Source of the DNA: Actinomycetota bacterium
GTDB lineage: Bacteria > Actinomycetota > Actinomycetes > Actinomycetales > Microbacteriaceae
NCBI GenBank assembly: GCA_009704605.1
Contig: WLDW01000048.1
Span: 1-6,609 of the forward strand
Direction: 5' to 3'
DNA length: 6,609 bases
The first letter of the stretch is position 1; each line of letters begins with the position of its first letter. Of this stretch, positions 1 to 5,917 are shown piece by piece. Made by a program: the position numbers and the translations under genes. The notes beneath the pieces are model-generated. The model did not search any database. It was not told the origin of the DNA and saw only the letters and a list, made by a program, of their open reading frames with translations.

Positions 1-561
1 GCTGACAAGCGTGAGCACCACGTTCTAGACCGTCCAAGAAACGCTCCTACTCGCACAGCCATCGGAGCTGCTGGAGTGACTTTCTACGGTGTGCTGTGGG
101 CAGCAGCATCCACTGACTTGATTGCTACTTTCTTCCACATGTCCTTGAACCAAGTACTGGTTTCGATGCAAATCATGCTTATTGCCGGTCCAATTTTTGC
201 CTACATTGTCACCAAGAGGACTTGTCTTTCTTTGCAGCGAAAGGATCGTGAAATTGTGCTGCACGGTAGAGAGACTGGGCGTATCGTTCGTCTGCCACAC
301 GGTGAATACATTGAGGTTCACGAACCTCTAGATAAGTACGAAATGTACAAACTAGTCGATTTCAAGGATTACAAGCCAACAATTGTTAGGCCAAACGAGA
401 AGGGCAAGATCACGGTTGGAACTAGAATCCGATCTGCTCTATCGAGGATCTACTTCGAAGACCGCATTTCTCCGGTTTCCCAGACCGAGCTGGATCAGGC
501 CCAAGCCCACGATCATTCACCTGCAATTGAGGGAACAAAGCAAGACCAGCTCTCAAAATAG
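1..561 (+). CDS. qcrB: Cytochrome bc1 complex cytochrome b subunit, C-terminal part
   Basis: The reading frame is open from base 1 and the gene starts upstream of the window; 186 C-terminal residues are visible. QcrB is the membrane cytochrome b of the menaquinol:cytochrome c reductase, which in Actinobacteria forms a supercomplex with aa3 oxidase. The visible part begins in a charged loop (DKREHHVLDRPRNAP, typical of actinobacterial QcrB). Two hydrophobic helices follow at about residues 20-46 and 51-74 of the fragment. After them comes a cytoplasmic tail of over 100 residues carrying the family-typical stretch LHGRETGRIVRLPHGEY. The heme ligands and most of the quinol sites lie upstream and cannot be checked. 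The long polar tail is normal for actinobacterial QcrB and absent from short mitochondrial-type cytochrome b (from memory of the family). The gene converges on the RidA/cta block; qcrC, qcrA and perhaps ctaE would be expected upstream. Identification is firm. Confidence 0.95.
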   Translation, partial: ADKREHHVLDRPRNAPTRTAIGAAGVTFYGVLWAAASTDLIATFFHMSLNQVLVSMQIMLIAGPIFAYIVTKRTCLSLQRKDREIVLHGRETGRIVRLPHGEYIEVHEPLDKYEMYKLVDFKDYKPTIVRPNEKGKITVGTRIRSALSRIYFEDRISPVSQTELDQAQAHDHSPAIEGTKQDQLSK

Positions 562-572
562 CCAATCCAAAA

Positions 573-602
573 AACCTGGCTAAAGGGCGGGTTCCTCTTT
601 TT
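573..602. terminator. Probable bidirectional intrinsic terminator between qcrB and the RidA gene
   Basis: The 39-base gap between two convergent genes contains a 6-bp stem (AACCTG 573-578 with CGGGTT 588-593, one G-T pair on the plus-strand RNA) around a 9-base loop. On the plus strand it is followed by CCTCTTTTT (594-602). On the minus strand the same stem is followed by TTTT from the A run at 569-574. Each direction therefore has a hairpin plus a short U tract, fitting a shared terminator for qcrB and the cta operon. The plus-strand T tract runs into the RidA stop codon (603-601). The stem is short, so the strength is uncertain. Confidence 0.6.
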
Positions 603-987
603 ATGGCTTGTATGAATCGACTTCTATCTCAACCAACATGGCCTTGTTGATGAATTGAACTCCACCAAGCATTGTGGCCGCCGGTCTAATCTTTGAAAAG
701 ATCTCACCGTGAGCGCGGCCTACCGCGTCCATGTCCTCCGCGTTAGCTAAATAGATTCTGGTCCTTACAACATCTATGAGGCTATGTCCACCCAACACAA
801 GCGCCTTCTCGATGACCTGGAACGCGACCTTGGCCTGTCCGTAAGCGTCCCCTTCATGTTGCAGCACACCATCGATCGTGGCGGTTGAACCAGAGACGTG
901 GATGTATGGGCCGGCAACTACCGCTCTTGAATACCCGATTGATTCTTCCCAGGGCCCTCCAGAGGAGATAGTTTTATCGGCAGACAC
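601..987 (-). CDS. RidA (YjgF/YER057c/UK114) family protein lacking the canonical arginine
   Basis: The 128-residue protein has the normal length for the RidA family, whose founding members are trimeric enamine/imine deaminases that remove reactive 2-aminoacrylate. Recognisable parts are the N-terminal ISSGGPWEESIGYSRAV, the strand YIHVSGSTA (28-36), the central helix region, VVRTRIYL (73-80), and C-terminal RPAATMLGGV (101-110) with LVEIEV (118-123). In E. coli RidA an arginine in PARSCVEV binds the substrate carboxylate; by alignment that position is Ala104 here, while a Glu (120) in the C-terminal strand is kept. The protein therefore probably belongs to one of the arginine-lacking Rid subfamilies, and deaminase activity should not be assumed. 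The start is GTG (987-985), overlapping the ctaF TAG stop by one base (TAGTG). That implies translational coupling, and there is no strong Shine-Dalgarno. It is the last gene of the cta block. The family is certain; the biochemical role is unknown. Confidence 0.88.
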   Translation of the reverse strand: MSADKTISSGGPWEESIGYSRAVVAGPYIHVSGSTATIDGVLQHEGDAYGQAKVAFQVIEKALVLGGHSLIDVVRTRIYLANAEDMDAVGRAHGEIFSKIRPAATMLGGVQFINKAMLVEIEVDSYKP

Positions 988-1400
988 TAGTGTGCGAAAT
1001 GTCCGCGGTTGTGTTCAAACACAAAACCAACGACACCGATTAGCGCCAATGGCACCGCGATGAAAGTTAGCCACCACCCAACTGCCAAAGATGCAAAAGT
1101 TAATGCCGCAGCTGCACCGACGAATACCGGCCACCAGCTCCAAGGAGAATAGAAGCCAACCTCAGATTCCCCATCTTCAATGTTTGCATCCAGGCGATCT
1201 TCTGGAACTAATCCCTGTGTCCTGTCAGTTTTCCATAGATAGAAGGTAATGAAGATGCTCATGAACGTCAGCATTGCTAGAGCCGCTGTTCCAATTGGCT
1301 CCCAGCCTCCGTAGGCCAGAGACCACCAAATTGCGTAGACGCTAGTAATCAAAGCAAAAAATGAGGTCATGATTAACCACATGCTTACATTGGCTTTCAT
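987..1400 (-). CDS. ctaF: Cytochrome c oxidase subunit IV, actinobacterial type
   Basis: This 137-residue integral membrane protein has four predicted helices, at about residues 7-28, 34-56, 90-109 and 110-128. Between helices 2 and 3 is a cytoplasmic loop with the family signature PEDRLDANIEDGESEVGFYSPWSWWP (quoted in parts: PEDRLDANIEDG at 66-77, then FYSPWSWWP at 83-91). CtaF is the small actinobacterial subunit IV of aa3-type oxidase, which packs against CtaD and is structural rather than redox active. The ATG start at 1400 lies four bases after the ctaD stop and follows GGAAATAGGGG. The end of ctaD therefore supplies the ribosome binding site, and the two genes are surely co-translated. 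The TAG stop shares its last base with the GTG start of the RidA gene. The length is standard and nothing is truncated. Confidence 0.95.
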   Translation of the reverse strand: MKANVSMWLIMTSFFALITSVYAIWWSLAYGGWEPIGTAALAMLTFMSIFITFYLWKTDRTQGLVPEDRLDANIEDGESEVGFYSPWSWWPVFVGAAAALTFASLAVGWWLTFIAVPLALIGVVGFVFEHNRGHFAH

Positions 1401-1404
1401 TCCC

Positions 1405-3093
1405 CTATTTCCTTTCTTCGCTCACTGCGGCCTTGGCCTCTGCAGATGCATATTCAGGGTGGTGTAGATCGAAAGCCGGAGATTCTGATCTGATTCTTGG
1501 AATCGAGTGGAAGTTGTGGCGAGGGAATGGACTTGATGTTGCCCACTCCAGAGATCGTCCGTAGCCCCAAGGATCATCTAATGTGACTGCCGGTGCCCGA
1601 CGAGCTGTGATGTAAAGATTCCAAAGGAAAGGGATCATCGAAAGTGCTAGTAATACAGACCCAGCCGTAGAAACCATGTTCATCCAAGTGAAGCCATCTT
1701 CAGGTAGGTAGGTTGCATACCGTCTTGGCATACCAATAACACCCAACCAGTGCTGCACAAGGAAGGTGATGTGGAATCCGAAGAACAAGATCCAGAACTG
1801 AATCTTTCCAAGGCGCTCATCGAGCATCTTGCCGGTGAACTTTGGCCACCAGAAGAAGAAGCCTGCAAACATAGCAAACACCACTGTTCCAAACACCACG
1901 TAGTGGAAGTGCGCAACAACGAAGTAACTATCCGATAGGTGGAAAGTAAGTGGTGGTGAAGCAAGAATTACTCCAGTCAAACCACCAAATATAAATGTGG
2001 TCAAGAAACCAAGGCTGTAAAGCATTGGAGTCTCAAAAGTAATTGAGCCTCGCCACATCGTGCCAATCCAGTTAAATATTTTCACACCCGTGGGAACAGC
2101 AATCAGCATCGTGGTGAAAGCAAAGAATGGGAGAAGAACCGAACCGGTCACGTACATGTGGTGAGCCCAAACGGTCATCGATAGAGCGGCGATAGCGATG
2201 GTTGCAAAGATCAGTGTCTTGTAGCCAAAGACTGGTTTACGGCTAAACACCGGGAAGATCTCGGAAACAATTCCAAAAAATGGCAGCGCGATGATGTACA
2301 CCTCAGGGTGGCCAAAGAACCAGAACAAGTGCTGCCATAGCATCGGCCCACCATTGACTGGGTCAAAGATGTGAGCGCCGAATCTACGGTCCGCACCTAG
2401 GGCAAACAAAGCCGCTGCTAGTGGAGGGAATGCCATGATTACCAATATCGAAGTAACCAAAGTGTTCCAAGTGAAGATTGGCATGCGGAACATGGTCATA
2501 CCAGGAGCGCGCATAGTCAAAATCGTTGTGATGAAGTTCACACCACCCATGATTGTTCCAAAACCGCTGAGCGCTAGACCAAAAACCCAGAGATCTCCAC
2601 CAATTCCCGGCGAGAAAGTCGTGTTGGATAACGGCGCATAGGCAAACCACCCAAAGGACGCAGCGCCCTGTGGAGTGAAGAAGCCCGATACGGCTACCAG
2701 GCTTCCAAAGAAGAAGAACCAGAAAGCAATTGCGTTCAGCCTTGGGAAGGCGACGTCAGGTGCACCAATTTGAACTGGCATTAGTACGTTTGCAAAGCCA
2801 GCAAACAGAGGGGTTGCAAACATCAAGAGCATGATGGTTCCGTGCATTGTGAAAAGCTGGTTGTATTGCTCCTTGGTTTGAACGATGTCAAGACCAGGCA
2901 GGGTCAACTGAGCGCGAATAAGAAGTGCCATAACTCCCGCAATCAGGAAGTAAATGAAAGAGGTTATGAGGTACAGATACCCGATTTTCTTGTGATCGGT
3001 TGTAGTGATCCAGTCGACGATGATTTCACCCTTGGACTTTTTACCCGGGAATTGGTATCCCCCGCTGGTGCGACTGTCGGTTAAAGTTGCCAT
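1405..3093 (-). CDS. ctaD: Cytochrome c oxidase subunit I (aa3-type, A1 heme-copper oxidase)
   Basis: The 562-residue catalytic subunit has the length usual for actinobacterial CtaD. It reduces oxygen to water at the heme a3-CuB centre and pumps protons across the plasma membrane. Visible ligands are His84 and His397 for heme a, His395 for heme a3, and His262, His311 and His312 for CuB. Tyr266 in GHPEVY is the tyrosine that becomes cross-linked to a CuB histidine. The D-channel is represented by Asp113, Asn120 and Glu264, and the K-channel by Thr335 and Lys338 in PTGVKIFNW. This marks a type A1 enzyme with both proton pathways. About twelve hydrophobic helices span residues 35-495; the last 60 residues are polar and cytoplasmic. 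The ATG start at 3093 is preceded by GAGGAAAAGG in the 12-base gap after ctaC, a good ribosome binding site. It sits in the order ctaC-ctaD-ctaF. No missing residue or frameshift was seen. Confidence 0.98.
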   Translation of the reverse strand: MATLTDSRTSGGYQFPGKKSKGEIIVDWITTTDHKKIGYLYLITSFIYFLIAGVMALLIRAQLTLPGLDIVQTKEQYNQLFTMHGTIMLLMFATPLFAGFANVLMPVQIGAPDVAFPRLNAIAFWFFFFGSLVAVSGFFTPQGAASFGWFAYAPLSNTTFSPGIGGDLWVFGLALSGFGTIMGGVNFITTILTMRAPGMTMFRMPIFTWNTLVTSILVIMAFPPLAAALFALGADRRFGAHIFDPVNGGPMLWQHLFWFFGHPEVYIIALPFFGIVSEIFPVFSRKPVFGYKTLIFATIAIAALSMTVWAHHMYVTGSVLLPFFAFTTMLIAVPTGVKIFNWIGTMWRGSITFETPMLYSLGFLTTFIFGGLTGVILASPPLTFHLSDSYFVVAHFHYVVFGTVVFAMFAGFFFWWPKFTGKMLDERLGKIQFWILFFGFHITFLVQHWLGVIGMPRRYATYLPEDGFTWMNMVSTAGSVLLALSMIPFLWNLYITARRAPAVTLDDPWGYGRSLEWATSSPFPRHNFHSIPRIRSESPAFDLHHPEYASAEAKAAVSEERK

Positions 3094-3105
3094 TCGCCTT
3101 TTCCT

Positions 3106-3954
3106 CTAATCTCTGTTCTCAGGATCGTCACCTGGAAGGTTTTGGTTTCTATCAAGTGAAGTATCAAGCTGTCCCGTTTGGCCCTTGGCCGCCAAGCTTG
3201 CAAGGTGCGTATCGTACTCAGCTTGGGAAACTACTTTAACCTGGAACAGCATCATCGAGTGGTACTCACCGCAGAGCTCTGCACACTTACCCATGTAGGT
3301 GCCTTCAACTTGAGGTGTGAAGTACATGTGGTTGGTTTTTCCAGGGAACATGTCCTTCTTATACAAGAAGTCAATAACCCAGAAGGAATGGATCACATCT
3401 CTAGAGGAAAGATCTATCTGGACAGTTTTCCCAACCGGAAGATACAGGGCTGGCAATGTCTCAGGAACGCCGGATTGTCCATCGAACTGTGCCTGAATTC
3501 CTGAATCGTAAACGTTTGCGTCCACGTAGTTGAAATCCCAGCTCCACTGCTTTCCAATAACCTGAATCACCACATCGGGGTTCTCTGTTGGCTGCTCAAT
3601 GGCAGCAATGTCTCTGGCGGTGAAGGCGAAGAATCCAATAACCAGAATCAATGGAATTACTGTGAAAAGAACTTCAATCGGGTTGTTGTAGCGAAGTTGC
3701 GCTGGAATGCCAGTCTCACCCTTGCGACGACGATAAACCAAGATGGCCCAGCCCATTAGAGCCCAAGCAATGATTCCAACTAACCAAAGAATGATCCAAG
3801 CCGTAGTCCACAATCCAGTAATTCTGTCCGTGTGGTTCGTAACCCCGGAGACGCCGGGGAGGAAACCTCTAGCCAGTTGATCCGTGCAACCTGTCAATAG
3901 AAGAACTATGCCAGTGGCAGCTGGAACGGCTAACCATTTTGATCGATTCTTCAA
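3106..3954 (-). CDS. ctaC: Cytochrome c oxidase subunit II with CuA centre, lipoprotein type
   Basis: This 282-residue subunit II accepts electrons from the cytochrome c domain of QcrC and passes them to heme a of CtaD. It starts with a lipoprotein signal (basic MKNRSK, hydrophobic stretch, lipobox LLTGC with Cys23). Two transmembrane helices follow at about 48-74 and 93-113, then the extracytoplasmic cupredoxin domain (about 128-243). The CuA ligands are complete: His189 in DVIHSFWV, and Cys224, Glu226 (backbone), Cys228, His232 and Met235 in the CxExCxxxHxxM motif. The aromatic entry patch KQWSWDF (135-141) is present. The start is TTG at 3954: an in-frame TAG lies three codons upstream (3963-3961), no in-frame ATG occurs before residue 67, and AAAGGAA (3970-3964) sits nine bases before the TTG. 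It is the first gene of the cta operon, 12 bases before ctaD. Confidence 0.96.
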   Translation of the reverse strand: MKNRSKWLAVPAATGIVLLLTGCTDQLARGFLPGVSGVTNHTDRITGLWTTAWIILWLVGIIAWALMGWAILVYRRRKGETGIPAQLRYNNPIEVLFTVIPLILVIGFFAFTARDIAAIEQPTENPDVVIQVIGKQWSWDFNYVDANVYDSGIQAQFDGQSGVPETLPALYLPVGKTVQIDLSSRDVIHSFWVIDFLYKKDMFPGKTNHMYFTPQVEGTYMGKCAELCGEYHSMMLFQVKVVSQAEYDTHLASLAAKGQTGQLDTSLDRNQNLPGDDPENRD

Positions 3955-3963
3955 TGAAAACTA

Positions 3964-3970
3964 TTCCTTT
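3964..3970 (-). promoter_or_regulatory. Ribosome binding site that fixes the ctaC TTG start
   Basis: On the minus strand AAAGGAA lies nine bases before the TTG codon at 3954-3952. The lipobox-containing signal peptide begins immediately at this TTG, and an in-frame stop lies between the site and the start codon, so no longer form is possible. Confidence 0.7.
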
Positions 3971-3993
3971 AGGTTTCTAGAGCTTATGGCTTA

Positions 3994-3999
3994 ATTCTA
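3994..3999 (-). promoter_or_regulatory. Possible -10 element of the cta operon promoter
   Basis: In the 118-base gap upstream of ctaC the minus strand reads TAGAAT, five of six matches to TATAAT. A start of transcription about seven bases downstream would give a leader of roughly 33 bases containing the ctaC ribosome binding site. The -35 region at normal spacing is poor (around CACGTT); a better -35-like TTGGCA (4026-4021) is 21 bases away, too far for a standard promoter. Weak -35 boxes are common in Actinobacteria, so the call is tentative. Confidence 0.35.
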
Positions 4000-4030
4000 A
4001 GTCAGTGCTTTGCGAAAACGTGCCAAAACA

Positions 4031-4053
4031 CCAATAAACACTTGGGTTATTGG
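4031..4053. repeat. Perfect 7-bp inverted repeat between erpA and ctaC
   Basis: CCAATAA (4031-4037) and TTATTGG (4047-4053) are exact inverted copies around a 9-base spacer. As minus-strand RNA the hairpin lies 20 bases after the erpA stop and is followed by UGUUUUGG, so it may be a weak terminator separating erpA from the cta operon. Its centre is also about 55 bases upstream of the start site expected from the TAGAAT box, where an activator dimer would bind. The sequence alone cannot decide between terminator and operator. Confidence 0.45.
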
Positions 4054-4072
4054 GGAAATTGGCAATCGTTAG

Positions 4073-4414
4073 TTAGTTAAAGGAATCGCCGCAAGCGCAG
4101 GAACCAGCTGCGTTTGGGTTATCAATTGTGAATCCTTGCTTCTGGATGGTGTCTTCGAAATCAATGGAAGCACCTTCAAGATACGGAACGCTCATCTTGT
4201 CTACGACGACCTCAACATCGTCAAACTTTGCAATTGCATCAGAGTCTTCTAAAACTTCATCAAAGAAAAGTTGGTAAATCAATCCAGAACAACCACCGGG
4301 CTGAACTGAAACTCTCAGTCGCAGGTCATCTCTTCCTTCTGCGCTAATTAGGCTCTTAATCTTGTTTTTAGCGGTATCGGTGAGCTTTACGCCGTGGGTA
4401 AGGGTTTGTTCCAT
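4073..4414 (-). CDS. erpA: A-type Fe-S cluster carrier, HesB/IscA family
   Basis: The 113-residue protein is a complete A-type carrier. These proteins receive [2Fe-2S] or [4Fe-4S] clusters from the SUF or ISC scaffold and insert them into target enzymes in the cytoplasm. The three cluster-binding cysteines are all present: Cys42 in QPGGCSGLIY, and Cys106 and Cys108 in the C-terminal SCACGDSF. The preceding FEDTIQKQGFTIDNPNA stretch is the typical family tail. The ATG start at 4414 is preceded by AAGGAG (4426-4421) at six bases, a very strong ribosome binding site. A possible -10 box TGTAAT (4449-4444) in the 55-base gap after the peptidase gene could give it its own short-leader promoter. It lies between the peptidase and ctaC, which suggests service to the respiratory chain (the Rieske protein is an Fe-S client candidate), but this is inference. 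The symbol erpA is the usual actinobacterial label; the exact A-type subclass is less certain than the family. Confidence 0.92.
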   Translation of the reverse strand: MEQTLTHGVKLTDTAKNKIKSLISAEGRDDLRLRVSVQPGGCSGLIYQLFFDEVLEDSDAIAKFDDVEVVVDKMSVPYLEGASIDFEDTIQKQGFTIDNPNAAGSCACGDSFN

Positions 4415-4457
4415 TGAAATCTCCTTGGAGTATCTTCTCGGTGATTACAGTCTACCC

Positions 4458-4478
4458 CAGCTCATTGATTTAGAGCTG
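4458..4478 (-). other. Small hairpin spanning the peptidase stop codon
   Basis: A perfect 6-bp inverted repeat (CAGCTC 4458-4463 and GAGCTG 4473-4478) encloses a 9-base loop that contains the TAA stop (4472-4470) of the peptidase gene. No T tract follows on the minus strand, where GGGGTAGACT comes next, so a classic intrinsic terminator is not supported. It could influence mRNA processing or reduce read-through into erpA, or it may be chance. Confidence 0.3.
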
Positions 4479-5876
4479 AAGTTGGTTTCCGCCAAGCAAA
4501 ATAAGGGTTTGGGCAATGATCGCTTTGCGAAGGGTTTCGATATCCAAGCTCTCATTCGGAGAATGAGCCCTAGAATCTGGATCCTCAACCCCCGTCACTA
4601 GGACTTGGACTCCTGGAAAAACAGCCTCCAGATCGGCGATGAACGGTATTGAGCCACCGATACCAATGTCTACACTTTCGAACCCATAGGCAGAATTAAG
4701 GGCTCTGGAAGCTAGGTCCTTGGCCCAGCCAGACTCACCCAAACTGAAGGGCTTTCCTAGCTCTACGGCCCCAAAAACGATTTCAGCACCCATAGGGTTA
4801 TTGGCCAATATGTGAGCTTGCAGGGCCTCCAGAGCGTCGCTAGGCACCTGACCGGGGGCAATACGAAGGCTCAACTTCGCCCGAACGCTTGGGACTAAGG
4901 TGTTCGAGGACATCGCTACCGAAGGGTAATCAAGCCCAATTAGGGTCAAGGCCGGCTTGGTCCAGATCCTTCCCAAAATGCCCCCTACTCCAAGGGGCTG
5001 AGTGGAGCCCAAAAGCCCTGAATCTTCCCTTAATTGGTCCTCTGAATACTCTAAATTGACTAAATCACTTGAAATTAGGTCTGAAATGGAGACTTCTCCA
5101 TTTTCGTCCCACATTGACCCCAATATCTTGGTCAGCGCAAGCATGGCATCGGGAACGGCTCCCCCGTACATTCCGCTATGGACCGCATGGTCCAGGGTTC
5201 TAACCTCAAATTCCAGCGAAACCAGACCTCTAAGGGTTGTGGTGATCGCAGGAACTTCGGTGCTCCAGTTGCCCGAGTCAGCCACAATAATCACATCCGA
5301 CTGCAACTTGGTTTTGTATTCAGCGAGAAAATTTGCAAAGGACGGGGAACCAGCCTCCTCTTCACCTTCAATAAAGACCACGAGTCCTAGATCAAAATCA
5401 TTTTGAGTCAGCTCACGAAGTGCCCTTATGGCAAAAATGTGCGCAATCACGCCAGCCTTATCATCCGCTGCCCCACGCCCATACATCCGACCGTTTCGAA
5501 TCTCAGTTTTGAATGGTTCAGATTCCCAAAGCTCATCGGCTCCAGGCGGCTGGACATCGTGATGGGCGTAAAGCAAAACAGTTGGCCTGGAGTTTCGAGC
5601 TTTTCTAGTTGCAACAACAGCTGGGGCACCCATCGGCCCCTGTGGTGTTGGCGATCGCAGGATCTCAACAGTTTCAAAGACTTCCGTTTTGCGGAGCAAT
5701 CCCGCAACTGCATCGGCGCTTCGGTAAAGCTCACTGGCATCGAATGCCCCCCAAGCAATTCCCGGGATACTGACCAAACCGGAGAGCTTTTCAAGCGCTT
5801 CAGCAAACACATCTTCGGTATATTTCCGAACGGCTTTTATGTCAGTGTCGCTAATCGGCGGTGGGGTGATTGTCAT
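4470..5876 (-). CDS. M20 family zinc metallopeptidase (dipeptidase)
   Basis: The 468-residue cytoplasmic enzyme resembles carnosinase/CNDP-like M20 dipeptidases, which use two zinc ions to hydrolyse dipeptides or related amides. Metal ligands are visible in order: His105 and the adjacent Asp107 in YAHHDVQP, bridging Asp138 in GRGAADDK, catalytic Glu173 and ligand Glu174 in EGEEEAGS, Asp200 in VADSGNW, and His438 in RAHSPNE. His233 in AVHSGMYGG lies in the inserted dimerisation domain (about 212-360) and is the histidine that completes the partner's active site in this family. I chose ATG 5876. A longer TTG start at 5924 would add 16 residues, overlap the divergent gene at 5918 and lack a convincing ribosome binding site. 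No clear Shine-Dalgarno precedes ATG 5876, but a TAAGAT box ends seven bases before it, suggesting a leaderless mRNA. ErpA follows after 55 bases. The exact substrate cannot be read from the sequence; DapE-like or acyl-amino-acid hydrolases are less likely alternatives. Confidence 0.92.
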   Translation of the reverse strand: MTITPPPISDTDIKAVRKYTEDVFAEALEKLSGLVSIPGIAWGAFDASELYRSADAVAGLLRKTEVFETVEILRSPTPQGPMGAPAVVATRKARNSRPTVLLYAHHDVQPPGADELWESEPFKTEIRNGRMYGRGAADDKAGVIAHIFAIRALRELTQNDFDLGLVVFIEGEEEAGSPSFANFLAEYKTKLQSDVIIVADSGNWSTEVPAITTTLRGLVSLEFEVRTLDHAVHSGMYGGAVPDAMLALTKILGSMWDENGEVSISDLISSDLVNLEYSEDQLREDSGLLGSTQPLGVGGILGRIWTKPALTLIGLDYPSVAMSSNTLVPSVRAKLSLRIAPGQVPSDALEALQAHILANNPMGAEIVFGAVELGKPFSLGESGWAKDLASRALNSAYGFESVDIGIGGSIPFIADLEAVFPGVQVLVTGVEDPDSRAHSPNESLDIETLRKAIIAQTLILLGGNQLQL

Positions 5877-5881
5877 AAGGG

Positions 5882-5889
5882 TAATCTTA
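5882..5889. promoter_or_regulatory. Overlapping divergent -10 elements for the peptidase and DUF3043 genes
   Basis: The 41-base gap between divergent start codons contains TAATCTTA. The plus strand gives TAATCT (5882-5887), and the minus strand gives TAAGAT (5889-5884). Both keep the key T1, A2 and T6 of a -10 box. The minus-strand box ends seven bases before ATG 5876, the geometry of a leaderless transcript; the plus-strand box would give a leader of about 24 bases for the DUF3043 gene. No convincing -35 was found for either direction. Confidence 0.4.
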
Positions 5890-5917
5890 AAGGCATAACC
5901 CGAAGAATTGAGAACTG

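Noticed and set aside
25..321. A 98-codon minus-strand open frame across the qcrB end
   Set aside because: The plus-strand frame is unmistakably QcrB; the antisense translation is Ser- and His-rich with no domain.
3178..3504. A 108-codon plus-strand open frame antisense to ctaC
   Set aside because: It overlaps the CuA domain coding sequence, its translation resembles nothing known, and it has no supported start signal.
4013..4032. A GTG-N6-CAC element upstream of ctaC, considered as a GlxR/CRP-type site
   Set aside because: CRP-family half sites need the GTG and CAC cores spaced by eight bases; here the spacing is six and the outer bases do not match.
5002..5406. A 134-codon plus-strand open frame, also inside the peptidase gene
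   Set aside because: It is antisense to a confirmed coding region, has a low-complexity Ser-rich translation and no family resemblance.
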